From positions 6,014,001-6,078,000 of the forward strand of contig NZ_CP035758.1 in the NCBI RefSeq assembly GCF_004208415.1: DNA of 64,000 nucleotides, written 5' to 3'. The DNA is from Ktedonosporobacter rubrisoli. Lineage in GTDB: Bacteria; Chloroflexota; Ktedonobacteria; Ktedonobacterales; Ktedonobacteraceae. The position numbers and the translations under genes were made by a program. This document shows, in pieces, positions 9,242 through 18,449 of the stretch (position 1 is its first letter; each line of letters starts with the position of its first letter). The notes under the pieces are model-generated. The model was not told where the DNA came from. It worked only from the letters and a program-made list of their open reading frames with translations, and made no database searches.

Positions 9242-9350
9242 AATCTCTCTACCTATGCTAAAGCCCGAGGTCGGCTATATGTACTCAGCGATAGTGTAGC
9301 AGAAGGCTTCTTCCCCCACAATATGCGGGAATTCACCCGCTTGAACTGTC

Positions 9351-9368
9351 AGAAGTCATATGACCTCT
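9351..9368. promoter_or_regulatory. Near-perfect 18-bp palindrome between divergent genes
   Basis: AGAAGTCATATGACCTCT matches its own reverse complement at 16 of 18 positions, centred on CATATG. It sits about 110 bp before the histidine kinase and about 185 bp before the divergent membrane protein gene. NarL-class regulators bind short dyads, so it is a candidate site for the encoded regulator. No direct evidence exists. Confidence 0.35.
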
Positions 9369-9551
9369 GGCTAGCATTTCTCGCTCTAGCCTCATAAAAA
9401 CACTACTTTCTCCTCCCAAGAATAGCTCTTATGGTCTACGCGCCTTTCATGCTGCGCTGTTATACTTACACTACATAGTTTTATGAAGAAGTTTCTCTAA
9501 ATGGCCTATGTCAGTAATTTTATATCATAGCGCTTGAAAGGACATAGTTTC

Positions 9552-10607
9552 ATGGCAAGCTCTCTCTTGACGGCAGGAGATTCAGCCCTGGCAAAAAAGC
9601 AAGGAGCTTACATCGAAGGGCTTCGCTTCGATAGATTTATGATGGTGCTATCCTGCTGGTTTGCCGGTGGGCTCTATCTGGATGGCTGGGCCCATAGCCA
9701 TGGCCAGGTTGATAAGACGTTTTTCACGCCCTGGCATGCCCTGCTCTATTCGGGATACGCAGCCATGGCTATACTGATTGTTACCGCTACCCTGATCAAT
9801 CATAAGCGCGGCCGTTCCTGGTTCGAGGCGGTCCCAGAAGGCTATCAGCTCTCCTTATTTGGGGTACCGCTTTTCCTGGCCGGCGGCGTAGGAGATCTCA
9901 TCTGGCACACGCTCTTTGGCTTCGAGGCCAACATTGATGCCCTGCTTAGCCCGACGCATCTTGTCCTGGCCGTTAGCGCCACTCTCATTATCAGCGGTCC
10001 CTTGCGAGCGGCCTGGCGACGCCAAGATAATGGCTCAATACAGAGTTGGGCAACACTCTTGCCGGCGGTCCTCTCGCTGGCGGCAATATACTTGATCCTT
10101 ACCTTCTTTAGCGAATTTGCCACTCCTTTTACGAATACATGGATAGTCTCATCGGCCTACAGTGAAATTAATGCTGCGTCGGGAGCTGCGAGCATTTTGC
10201 TGCAAGGCGCGATCCTGGTAGGTTTGCTTTTGCTCTTCTTGCGCCGCTGGCAACTACTGCCTGGTATGTTAACACTGCTCTTTACGCTTGATATCGCCCT
10301 CATGAATGTGTTCAACAAGTTTTACCATTGGGAACCTGTCGTGATGATTGCCATCGCCGGGGTAGCCTGCGATATTCTGATCTGGCGCCTGAAGCCATCC
10401 ATGCAGCGCATCGATGCTCTGCGCATCTTCGCCTTCCTGGTTCCCGTCATCTACTTCCTCTGCTTCTTTGCCTCGATTATTCTCGCTGGAAAGAGCATTA
10501 CCTGGTCAATCCATCTCTGGCTCGGCGTGACGGTGATGTCGGGAATCGAGGGCTGGCTCTTGAGCTACCTGATTGCTTCGCCTGCGCTTCCGCAATCAGC
10601 TCAATAG
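9552..10607 (+). CDS. Polytopic membrane protein of unknown function
   Basis: 351 residues from the ATG at 9552, which is preceded by GAAAGGA; the frame extends to a TTG at 9534 without better signals. I see about nine hydrophobic segments spread over most of the length. Before the third there is a conserved-looking HSHGQVDKTFFTPWHALLYS stretch, and later GVGDLIWHTLFGFEANIDALLSPTH (described here by its key residues: GD, W, HTLFG, SPTH). These His and Asp residues next to membrane segments recall metal or heme sites of membrane enzymes, but I cannot name a family. It is divergent from the two-component genes, so it could be their target. It ends with a clean hairpin terminator. Confidence 0.7.
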   Translation: MASSLLTAGDSALAKKQGAYIEGLRFDRFMMVLSCWFAGGLYLDGWAHSHGQVDKTFFTPWHALLYSGYAAMAILIVTATLINHKRGRSWFEAVPEGYQLSLFGVPLFLAGGVGDLIWHTLFGFEANIDALLSPTHLVLAVSATLIISGPLRAAWRRQDNGSIQSWATLLPAVLSLAAIYLILTFFSEFATPFTNTWIVSSAYSEINAASGAASILLQGAILVGLLLLFLRRWQLLPGMLTLLFTLDIALMNVFNKFYHWEPVVMIAIAGVACDILIWRLKPSMQRIDALRIFAFLVPVIYFLCFFASIILAGKSITWSIHLWLGVTVMSGIEGWLLSYLIASPALPQSAQ

Positions 10608-10630
10608 GCGTTGCCAAATAGGATTTTGAT

Positions 10631-10659
10631 AACGAGCAGAAAAATTTCTTCTGCTCGTT
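10631..10659 (+). terminator. Intrinsic terminator
   Basis: A perfect 11-bp stem (AACGAGCAGAA at 10631-10641, TTCTGCTCGTT at 10649-10659) with a 7-nt loop lies 24 bp after the membrane protein stop. The 3' side ends in GTTTCTG, a short U-stretch. Confidence 0.75.
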
Positions 10660-11156
10660 TCTGTGGCATGTGCGTAGGGCTGACATACTACAAGCCCGAA
10701 AAAACTAGCTTTCCCGCCCATAAGATTGCGATACTCTCTCCGCTCAAGCTACGCTATAATATATATGAAGAACAAGGCCGATATATGCTTTTACTCATGC
10801 GCCGCCTTATCGTATACTCGGCGCTCACATACAAGATCAGGAAAGTAGGCAACAATCCTACTATCAGCTTGCCTTGCTATCTACTTATTAAATCTATAAA
10901 GAGCACATTTTATACACACATGATCGATCAAGGCCAATGCGTGCACCACAGCAGGCGTCGACGGGCAAAAGTTACGCAGAGCCAGAAGCTCTCCGCAGCC
11001 CGCCTACTCTCAAGCCGTTTGAAAGCGACTGAAGCGCCAGTGACCCATATAGTCCGAAAAACGTAGCAACTAATGATCCATTACCCTGTACTTTGAGATA
11101 TCAAACGAACAGCACGCCAATGGCTCCAACCAGAGCGATTAGATTGGAATAATTTT
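10660..11156. other. Long intergenic region before the copper gene
   Basis: About 500 bp without a convincing gene. A TATAAT hexamer at about 10756 is promoter-like, but no TTGACA-like box stands at the right distance. I see no riboswitch or metal-regulator palindrome that I can defend. Confidence 0.4.
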
Positions 11157-13097
11157 ATGGCATCACGACTCTCACTGAAATATGGACAACGCCTGCTGTT
11201 CGCCTTGCTGCTTGCCCTCGTTCTATTTGTTCTCTTCCCTTCTATCAGCGAGGCGCACGCGGTCTTACTGCGCTCGGACCCGGCCCAAGGTGCTGTCCTC
11301 AGCGCAGCCCCAACCCAGGTACGCATGTGGTTTAGCGAGGATTTAAACCCTACCTTTAGCACGGCGGCGGTGGTCAACGCAGCCAATCAACGCGTTGATA
11401 GCGGCAATGCGCACGTTACTGGCACCGATCCACGCGAGATGGATGTTTCGCTGCAAGCCAATTTGCCGCCAGCCGTCTATATCGTGGCCTGGCGCTCACA
11501 ATCGGCGGATGACGGTCATATCTTGAAGGGCTCTTTCACCTTTAGCGTGGCGCGCCCCGATGGCACGGTTCCCCAGTTGAGCGGCAATACTCAGTCCGGC
11601 CAGAACCTGCAGGGCGGCAATACAACGGATCTGGTCAGCGGTCAGCTTGATGCCGGAACCCTGCTTAGCTTTATTATGATTACGCTCGCAGACCTGGGGA
11701 TTGTTTTCTGGGTTGGTGCGCAGCTCTGGCATACATTTGTGCAACAGGTCAGCGAGGCGGGGGATGCCGAGCAGAAAGCGCTCGAACAACAGGCAGAAGA
11801 GCGCTTTGCCAGATACCTTGCGATCCCGACACTCATTGTGCTCCTGCTTGCCAATCTTGGCATTCTGCTCGGACAGGCACTGACGATTACGGCGGGCCAG
11901 GCTGGACAGTTGCCCGCCACACTTGTAAAGCTGGCAGCTAATGGACACTTTGGAACCTTCTGGAGTATGCGCGAAATAGTTATCGTTTTGGCTATTATTC
12001 TTGCTGTGTTCAGCTTACTTAACAAGCGCCGCTCCGAGAATTTGAAGGGTCTGCTTTCCTGGGGCAATCTTTTGCTCGCGCTGGCCTTACTTATCGCCAC
12101 ATCGCTTTCCGGGCATGCAGCGGCGGTCAATAGCGACCTGTTGATCTTCGCCGTGCTCGCTGACTGGCTGCACTTGCTGGCTGCCTCGCTCTGGATCGGG
12201 GGCATGCTCTATCTCTCGCTGGCCTATCTGCCTGTGCTTAAGCGCTGCACACCTATTGAGCGAGCACGCGCCTTACTTGCCATCCTTCCCGGCTTCACGC
12301 CGCTGGCGGTTGCTGGCATCGTTATTATGGCGGCAACCGGTCCATTCAATGCCACTGTGCATATGACTTCCTGGGAGCAACTCCTTAACACGCCTTACGG
12401 GCGCACGCTCGACCTTAAGGTGCTGCTCGTGGTCATCTTGCTCCTAGTTAGCGCCTTCCATCTCTGGATCTTACGGCCTCGCCTGCGCAATGACTATAAG
12501 AAGTATGTAGAGGCCCACAACCTACTACAGGCCAGCACGGAAACTGAGCAAGAGCCACTGGACGAGAAGCGATCTCAGCCAAAAGCGCAGGTGAGATGGT
12601 TGGAGGCCACAGTGAGCCGGCAAGGCGCAACGCTGAGCCGCGTGCTGCGTTGGGAGCCCTTGCTTGGGGTAGCCGTGCTGGTCTGTACCGGCCTGCTAAG
12701 CGTCTTCGCGGGAACACTTCAGCCAGCGCTTCCCCAGGGAGCGCCGTCAGGCGCGCCGGCTCCCACCAGACCCTTTATCACAAACGTAAAAACCAGCGAT
12801 AATAAATTTACTGTCCAGCTCAATGTCACACCTAACCGTTTCGGCAGCAATGTCTTTACGGTCACCGTCCTGGATAGTAGCAATAAACCCGCTACCAACG
12901 TCGGCGTTGTGATCGACACCTCAATGCTTGACATGGATATGGGAACAGATACCATCGATTTACAGCCTGATGGTAAGGGTCATTTCAGTGCCAGTGGAAA
13001 TTTAAGCATGGGCGGACACTGGCAGCTTCGCATTCAAGTCCGTACGCCTGACAATACGCTTCATGAGGCGCGAGTCAAGATGTTCACGCCTTTCTAA
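11157..13097 (+). CDS. CopC-CopD copper protein fusion (YcnJ-like)
   Basis: 646 residues. An N-terminal signal segment (about 10-32) ends at SEA before HAVLLRSDP, placing a histidine at the mature N-terminus as in CopC, where His1 with the later Asp and His of a DGH motif forms a Cu(II) brace; ADDGHILKG is present near residue 117. CopC spans about 33-130. CopD follows with about eight membrane segments (about 160-450), including SLSGHAAA and a LHLLAASLWIGGMLYL segment with conserved His and Trp. After another helix near 505-525, a C-terminal extracellular beta domain (about 545-646) resembles YtkA/FixH-like domains, with an MDMDMG segment. The protein likely binds copper outside the membrane and moves it inward. 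It heads a three-gene plus-strand group. Confidence 0.88.
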   Translation: MASRLSLKYGQRLLFALLLALVLFVLFPSISEAHAVLLRSDPAQGAVLSAAPTQVRMWFSEDLNPTFSTAAVVNAANQRVDSGNAHVTGTDPREMDVSLQANLPPAVYIVAWRSQSADDGHILKGSFTFSVARPDGTVPQLSGNTQSGQNLQGGNTTDLVSGQLDAGTLLSFIMITLADLGIVFWVGAQLWHTFVQQVSEAGDAEQKALEQQAEERFARYLAIPTLIVLLLANLGILLGQALTITAGQAGQLPATLVKLAANGHFGTFWSMREIVIVLAIILAVFSLLNKRRSENLKGLLSWGNLLLALALLIATSLSGHAAAVNSDLLIFAVLADWLHLLAASLWIGGMLYLSLAYLPVLKRCTPIERARALLAILPGFTPLAVAGIVIMAATGPFNATVHMTSWEQLLNTPYGRTLDLKVLLVVILLLVSAFHLWILRPRLRNDYKKYVEAHNLLQASTETEQEPLDEKRSQPKAQVRWLEATVSRQGATLSRVLRWEPLLGVAVLVCTGLLSVFAGTLQPALPQGAPSGAPAPTRPFITNVKTSDNKFTVQLNVTPNRFGSNVFTVTVLDSSNKPATNVGVVIDTSMLDMDMGTDTIDLQPDGKGHFSASGNLSMGGHWQLRIQVRTPDNTLHEARVKMFTPF

Positions 13098-13139
13098 GCC
13101 AACGTTTTAATGCTGAAAATACATGAAATAGGGGCAGTT

Positions 13140-14273
13140 ATGGAAATACACCAGTCAACGCAGAAGCGAAGGAAGCGCAAAATACTTCCCTTCGCCCTCA
13201 TTACTGGCGGATCGGCAAGCGTAGCCGCAAGAGTTGCCCTTGCCCTTTCCCTGAGCGCCTTTCTCATTGCCTGCAGTAGCGGTACCCAGAGCGGCACCCT
13301 CGCAGCGACGCCGACAGTAGTGCGCGTCAATGGTTTCGGTGGCACAGATAATCACGTCCACTCTTTACTTGCTTTACCGGGCAAGGTACTCATACTAGCC
13401 ACTCATTATGGCTTATTTCGTTCCAGCGACAATGGTGAGCACTGGACCATGGTAGCGGCAGGTCCCGGCCAAATAATGGATGGCTTAATGACCGATTCGC
13501 TGGTAAGCAGCGAGCTCAATCAGCAGCGCCTCTACGTCCTGACCCAGATTGCGGTCAACCATCCTAAGGGGACAATTGGACTTTACACCAGCGCGGACCA
13601 GGGTCGCACCTGGAAGCTAGCCGTCGATCAGGCCAGCGTTGGAAGCATTTTCTTTGTGCAGCCGGGCAACGATAATCCAGACGAGGTATACATTTACCTG
13701 CCCGACCTGGGACCACTCGGGCTCAAAGTGAGCCTGGATGCCGGACAGCACTTTTCGCCTACTGGTAAACTTCCCTTCGCGCGCATCTTTGGCCTGCTCG
13801 CCATTCCAGGAACTTCAGGGCAGCTTCTCGTCTACGGTAACGATGGCATGGCCCGCAGCAGCGATGGTGGCATACACTGGGAAGTCATCAAGGACACAAA
13901 GGGAGGCATCTTTGATCTTGCCACCTCTGGTCCACATAGCCCCATCTATGCTTCAGGGGATGCCGGGATTTATGTCTCCCAGGACCAAGGCAAGAGCTTC
14001 TCATTGATCTATACAAAGGCCTCGTATGGGGCGCTTGCTTGCTCACCAACTCAGTCACAGGAAATCTATGGCAAGACTGGAACAGGCATCTATAGCAGTA
14101 GCGATGGCGGCCATACCTGGCAAAAGCTTCCTCCCATCAAGGGAAACTTGCAAAGCCTTGCCGCAGATCCCCAGAACCCATCCCGGCTCTATCTCGCGCT
14201 CTCCTATCCAAGCGAGGTATATAGCTATGACAAAGCCGGCAACACATGGACATCGCTCACACCAAAGCCATAG
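13140..14273 (+). CDS. Lipoprotein with Asp-box beta-propeller repeats
   Basis: 377 residues from the ATG at 13140, preceded by AGGGGC; an ATG at 13110 lacks spacing for a site. A basic start (KRRKRK) and a hydrophobic segment lead to lipobox FLIAC with the lipidated cysteine at residue 45, so it is anchored outside the cytoplasmic membrane. The rest is a propeller built of BNR/Asp-box repeats of the type S-x-D-x-G-x-x-W: SSDNGEHW, SADQGRTW, SSDGGIHW, SQDQGKSF and SSDGGHTW are all present. This fold occurs in sialidases, sortilin-like and photosystem-assembly-like proteins; there are no catalytic glycosidase residues I can assign. It follows copCD by 42 bp and probably shares its transcript. 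Confidence 0.82.
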   Translation: MEIHQSTQKRRKRKILPFALITGGSASVAARVALALSLSAFLIACSSGTQSGTLAATPTVVRVNGFGGTDNHVHSLLALPGKVLILATHYGLFRSSDNGEHWTMVAAGPGQIMDGLMTDSLVSSELNQQRLYVLTQIAVNHPKGTIGLYTSADQGRTWKLAVDQASVGSIFFVQPGNDNPDEVYIYLPDLGPLGLKVSLDAGQHFSPTGKLPFARIFGLLAIPGTSGQLLVYGNDGMARSSDGGIHWEVIKDTKGGIFDLATSGPHSPIYASGDAGIYVSQDQGKSFSLIYTKASYGALACSPTQSQEIYGKTGTGIYSSSDGGHTWQKLPPIKGNLQSLAADPQNPSRLYLALSYPSEVYSYDKAGNTWTSLTPKP

Positions 14274-14296
14274 GAAGGGTATACAGCTATAATATT

Positions 14297-15451
14297 ATGT
14301 TTATACGTCTCTACCGTTGGTTCGTAATTCTTTTGCTAGCGCTTTTTTTCGCATGTATGGCGACACCTGCTCACGCCGATGGGGGAGCACCCAATCTGGC
14401 CTATGTCGCAGGGGGAAACCAGGGCGTTAGCGTGATCGATGTGGCCCAACAGAAAGTGGCCCGCAACATTGGTATCGCCGGCGAGCCCCATACTATTTTG
14501 CTTAGCCTGGATGCTCGCTTCCTCTTTGTCACGCAGCCGCAGCTCAACCGCCTGACGATTCTTGCCGCGAAAACAGGCGAGACAATCTGCAGCGTAAACG
14601 TGGCGGGACAGCCGAGCCTGCTCGCCCTCGATGCTAACTTTAATAAGCTCTTCACGGCAGGAAATGGGGCTTCCAGCGTAAGCGAAATCGATCCAACTAA
14701 CTGCGCGATCAAGCACACCTTCCAGACCTCAGGACCGGTCTATGGCCTGGCCGTCGCCGCAGTTGGCTCAGCCGCATCCGGGAGCAGCGGCAATCAGCTC
14801 TGGATTGCCTCCGGCAACGCGCTCACCGTCTTTGACGATAGCAAATACAACCAGATCGCTACTGTCAATATTGCGGATGGCCCGCGCTATGTCTCGATCC
14901 CGCCCGGAGCAACTGTCTATGCCACAACCCAAAAAGGCGATGTGGTCGCCATTGATCTCAATAGCCGCAAGGTTATTCCCCTGATCAGTGGCGGCAAATA
15001 TGGTCCTATGGACTTCAACGAGGTTACCGGGGAAATCTATGTGCCGGATCAGCAGCATAATAAACTGATTGTGCTGGCTCCGGTCAACGCTGGCTTTCCC
15101 CCACCCCACGAGCCAAGTCGCAGCTATGATCTGGGGGTCGAGCCCGAATCGGTAGCCATCACTAACGATGGTCAGCTTGGCTTCGTCGCGCTTGCCGGAG
15201 GCGATGTCGCCATGCTAGATCTACCCGGGCACGAGCTTATCAATACAATCCACGTCGGTGGCGCTCCGCGCTTTATCATTACCGGGATGTACCCTCCAGC
15301 AGTAGGCACAACGCCGCAACAGGCCTCTATCTGGGGCACCGTGGCCAACGTTGCAGCCTACGTGCTGGTCATTGGGCTTCTCATTATCCCCATCTTTCTA
15401 TTTAGAAAATATGCTAAAGCGCGCTCCACAGATGACAAAAAGAGCTCATAG
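14297..15451 (+). CDS. YncE-like secreted beta-propeller with C-terminal anchor
   Basis: 384 residues if the ATG at 14297 is used; the open frame begins inside the previous gene at 14246. The ribosome binding site is poor in either case, and translational coupling to the previous gene is likely. A signal segment (WFVILLLALFFACMATPAHA) precedes a propeller of YVTN/YncE type: LAYVAGGNQGVSVID, FLFVTQPQLNRLTIL, KLFTAGNGASSVSEID, EIYVPDQQHNKLIVL and LGFVALAGGDVAMLD. A hydrophobic stretch (AAYVLVIGLLIIPIFLF) and a basic tail close the protein, so it would be exposed outside and held by its C-terminus. It may act with the preceding propeller lipoprotein and CopCD in an envelope metal or redox function; that link is inference from order only. 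Confidence 0.8.
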   Translation: MFIRLYRWFVILLLALFFACMATPAHADGGAPNLAYVAGGNQGVSVIDVAQQKVARNIGIAGEPHTILLSLDARFLFVTQPQLNRLTILAAKTGETICSVNVAGQPSLLALDANFNKLFTAGNGASSVSEIDPTNCAIKHTFQTSGPVYGLAVAAVGSAASGSSGNQLWIASGNALTVFDDSKYNQIATVNIADGPRYVSIPPGATVYATTQKGDVVAIDLNSRKVIPLISGGKYGPMDFNEVTGEIYVPDQQHNKLIVLAPVNAGFPPPHEPSRSYDLGVEPESVAITNDGQLGFVALAGGDVAMLDLPGHELINTIHVGGAPRFIITGMYPPAVGTTPQQASIWGTVANVAAYVLVIGLLIIPIFLFRKYAKARSTDDKKSS

Positions 15452-15487
15452 GTAGTCTTGCAGAAAGGAGCAGGCGGCACAAGCACA

Positions 15488-17170
15488 TCATTCTTTCGTC
15501 GTCTGCTCCAGGATCTCCGGGATTCTTTCAAGCATGCGCCGAGCGACGCGAGTAGTGACCAGGTAGTAAAAGGCAGCGCTATACACCAGGGTCAGGGGGA
15601 CGGAGATAGACCAGATCCAGCGGGCATCAAAGATAACAGGAAGCACCAGCGCCGCCGCTACCGGCAAGAGGATAACGGCCATGGCAACAAACGAGGCCAG
15701 CGACATTACGGCGCGCAAGCATCCGCCCTCGGCCGAAACATTTGTCGCCGTCGTCATCCCCCGCCGTGCCTGCCGCAGGCGTTGAGGCAGAAAGACCGAA
15801 GTAAAGTTTCCACAGCCAAGCATTGCCCCAATACCGGCCAGCCCGACAACCAGGGCCGGCAAGACCATATGCCAGGCATGCGAGACAAACGCGGCAAGCA
15901 GAACCAGCACAATCACCTCTACGCCACCGATTAACAAGACCACAATGTTCTTGGCGAAGAGGATATATTCCGGGCGCACCGGGAACAGAAACAGCGTAGT
16001 CAGGCTTTGCCGCTCAAAACCCAGCACATTATAAGAAAGCATATACAGCGAGAAAAACACATATGCTGGTGCAATCAACACGGCCCAGTCCCCCAGCCTG
16101 CTGACGCCTCCGCGCCCACCAGAGTTAAAGAGCGTAATGACGACCAGGACAGCCATAGAGATGATTGACTGTACAAACATTGCCTGCAATTGGGGATCGC
16201 GACGCAAGTATTTTAGATCTTTGAGCACCATAGCACGCACCGGCGCCGCCAGCAAAGCGCTCCCAAAGGCGACCTGCCGTGCAGCACGGCCCGTGCCGCT
16301 CCCCGACACGCGTGCAGGCATGCGCCGCTGAGTATTCCCCACCTCTGGCGTACTCAGGCTACGCTCCACAACAAGCTGCCAGAGATAAAGCACGATAATA
16401 CCGATTACCAGCAAGACGGCCAGCCAGAGCAGAGCAGCGCCCCAGTTCCCGGCAAGCGCTTGCTCAATGGCCTGCGCGGCCATCCCAGGCGGCAACCACT
16501 GCAGATATGGCGAAAAGACGCGATGAAAGAGGGCATCGATGAGGTTGTTAGCGCCAAGGCCACGCGCCGCCACCTGCAGAAAGAGATAGCCGCCAGATGA
16601 GAAAAGGGCTAGCAGGATAATGCTAAGATCGCGGAAACGCCGGCTCTGCAAGACGCGCATCAGCAAAGCCAGCACCAGTTGACTGATCCCTACCACCTGA
16701 ATATAAAAGATCAGCATAGCCAGGACAGCGAAGAGCGCCAGAGGCACGGATGAGGCCCAACCGGCTATCACCGCCGCGAATATGAGCAGAAGCCCGATTG
16801 TCGGTATATCCAGGAAAGTTGAAAACAACAGGCTGACCATCAACTCGGCCCGCGAGAGTGGAAATAGCACGAGTTTAGAGAGGTCCAGGCCTTCGTTGAT
16901 GTTAAACTCTAGCAGTGGCAAGACGATCCAGAGCAGGTAAACGCCAGTTAGAACCAGGAAAAGGCTCTCAATATTGGCGGGCGAAGGTAGGTAGCGATAG
17001 GCCAGATAGGTCAGGACAGCGATACCTCCGATGAGAGGCAGGCCAAACAAGACCAGGAAGATTGTACCGATGATATGGCTTATCCGTCCGGGGCGGCGCG
17101 TAAAGCCTCGGGCAAACATTTTCCAGCGCAGCCAGAAGAGCCAGCGCAGCTTTTCAGTATGAATAATCAC
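15488..17170 (-). CDS. ABC-2 type exporter permease
   Basis: 560 residues. The start is GTG at 17170, supported by AGGAG four bases upstream. About twelve hydrophobic segments occur in two groups separated by a cytoplasmic loop near residues 265-320 (RSLSTPEVGNTQRRMPAR to MVLKDLKYLRRDPQ). The juxtamembrane 'LKDLKYLRRDPQLQ' element is the coupling-helix-like motif typical of ABC-2 permeases. No solute-binding protein is nearby, so export is more likely than import. It lies 9 bp after the ATPase gene and forms an operon with it. The substrate is unknown; antibiotic, lipid or peptide export would all fit. Confidence 0.88.
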   Translation of the reverse strand: MIIHTEKLRWLFWLRWKMFARGFTRRPGRISHIIGTIFLVLFGLPLIGGIAVLTYLAYRYLPSPANIESLFLVLTGVYLLWIVLPLLEFNINEGLDLSKLVLFPLSRAELMVSLLFSTFLDIPTIGLLLIFAAVIAGWASSVPLALFAVLAMLIFYIQVVGISQLVLALLMRVLQSRRFRDLSIILLALFSSGGYLFLQVAARGLGANNLIDALFHRVFSPYLQWLPPGMAAQAIEQALAGNWGAALLWLAVLLVIGIIVLYLWQLVVERSLSTPEVGNTQRRMPARVSGSGTGRAARQVAFGSALLAAPVRAMVLKDLKYLRRDPQLQAMFVQSIISMAVLVVITLFNSGGRGGVSRLGDWAVLIAPAYVFFSLYMLSYNVLGFERQSLTTLFLFPVRPEYILFAKNIVVLLIGGVEVIVLVLLAAFVSHAWHMVLPALVVGLAGIGAMLGCGNFTSVFLPQRLRQARRGMTTATNVSAEGGCLRAVMSLASFVAMAVILLPVAAALVLPVIFDARWIWSISVPLTLVYSAAFYYLVTTRVARRMLERIPEILEQTTKE

Positions 17171-17179
17171 AGCACTCCT

Positions 17180-18034
17180 CTATTCCAGCCAGCTCAAATT
17201 ATGATTCTCGTTCTGCACACCGATAGCATGCAGGAAAATCTCCTCAAGGGTAGCATCTTTATCCTCGCCCTGGGCCCGCTCGCGCAATTCCTGCAGCGTC
17301 CCCTCGGCAACGAGCATCCCCTGATTGATAATACCAACGCGCGTACAGAGCCGCTCCACCACCTCCATAATATGCGAGGAGAAAAAGATAGTGGTGCCGC
17401 GCCTCGTCAAATCGTGAAGAATGTCGCGCACCACCCGCGAGCTCACGGGATCAATGCCCTCAAACGGCTCATCAAGAAAGAGCACTTGCGGGCGATGGAG
17501 AATAGCGGCAGCCAGGGCCACCTTTTTGCGCATCCCCACCGAATAATCGACGATCAGCTTATCGGCATCATTGCGCAGATCAAGAACCTGTAATAATTCT
17601 TCAGTCCGCTTATGCACATCGCTATCGGCTACCCCATACATATGTCCGGCAAACGTGATAAATTCCCGGCCAGATAAACGCTCGTAGAGATTGAGGTGCT
17701 CAGGTAAGACGCCCATCAGCGCCCGCGCCTGCTGCGAATCTTTCCATACATCTACGCCACCCACCTGGACCGAGCCAGAGGTCGGGCGCAGCAACCCTAC
17801 CATCATTTTTATCGTTGTGGATTTGCCAGCCCCGTTAGGGCCTAGAAAGCCGAAAAATTCGCCAGGGCGGACGGCTAGATTGAGATTCTGCACGGCCACC
17901 TTCTGCCCGAAAGTACGTACCAGATTATGCGTCACAATGGCATATGCCACTTCTTGACTACCAGTCAGTCCAGAAGGCGCCTGCTCAACAGAGCGGGCAG
18001 AAGAAAAAGAATTTTGCTCAGGGAATGTGGCCAT
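17180..18034 (-). CDS. ABC transporter ATP-binding protein
   Basis: 284 residues with a longer than usual N-terminal extension (about 35 residues) before the nucleotide-binding domain. Walker A is GPNGAGKSTT, the Q-loop is VLPEHLNLYERLSGRE, the signature is YSVGMRKKVALAAAI, Walker B is VLFLDEPFEGID, and the H-loop histidine is in FFSSHIMEVVE. Signature YSVGMRK departs from the textbook LSGGQ in the way seen in many drug and bacteriocin exporters of the CcmA/YhaQ group. It drives the permease encoded next. AAAGGAAG upstream of the ATG is the ribosome binding site. A large AT-rich inverted repeat about 120 bp upstream may be its control region. Confidence 0.95.
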   Translation of the reverse strand: MATFPEQNSFSSARSVEQAPSGLTGSQEVAYAIVTHNLVRTFGQKVAVQNLNLAVRPGEFFGFLGPNGAGKSTTIKMMVGLLRPTSGSVQVGGVDVWKDSQQARALMGVLPEHLNLYERLSGREFITFAGHMYGVADSDVHKRTEELLQVLDLRNDADKLIVDYSVGMRKKVALAAAILHRPQVLFLDEPFEGIDPVSSRVVRDILHDLTRRGTTIFFSSHIMEVVERLCTRVGIINQGMLVAEGTLQELRERAQGEDKDATLEEIFLHAIGVQNENHNLSWLE

Positions 18035-18155
18035 CCTATCTTCCTTTATCAGGTCGAGTTACTCTAACTTAGCTATCCATCTCGATAAGTTCAAGCAAGC
18101 TGAGAGAAGAAAAAAACTGTTAGCTTGTCCTCTTTTCAAGATGCAAATGTTGAAA

Positions 18156-18194
18156 TATAACTATATGCTATAGCAAGAATAGCATATAGTTATA
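18156..18194. repeat. Perfect 16-bp AT-rich inverted repeat
   Basis: TATAACTATATGCTAT (18156-18171) and its exact complement (18179-18194) flank a 7-base loop. It stands 122 bp before the ABC ATPase start and 256 bp after the stop of the upstream minus-strand membrane protein, within a 415-bp gene-free stretch (18035-18449) that otherwise shows nothing definite. It could be an operator for a dimeric regulator or an RNA hairpin in the ABC leader. It is too AT-rich and too far from a stop for a typical terminator. Confidence 0.6.
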
Positions 18195-18449
18195 GCCCTT
18201 GTCAAGTAAACCTTCCGAAAACGTAATTATCGCATATTCCGTAAAAGGCAGGGAAGCCAAAAGCGCAGTAATCGTAGCACAAGGCGAAAATATATCACGC
18301 TTTGCAAAACCTGCAAAGCGCGAAAATAACGAGTGAAAGCAAAGAACTCACAGTTAACGCTTATAGAGCACGCTATAAGCGCATTGACCCAAGTAGTTGT
18401 TGCTAGCTTGGTCGGCAGACAGAACGCCGCAACAGCCTTGTAGAGTTCC

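Noticed and set aside
10660..11156. Cobalamin riboswitch or metal-responsive operator before the CopC-CopD gene
   Set aside because: No B12-box or recognisable metal-regulator dyad can be read in the 500-bp gap.
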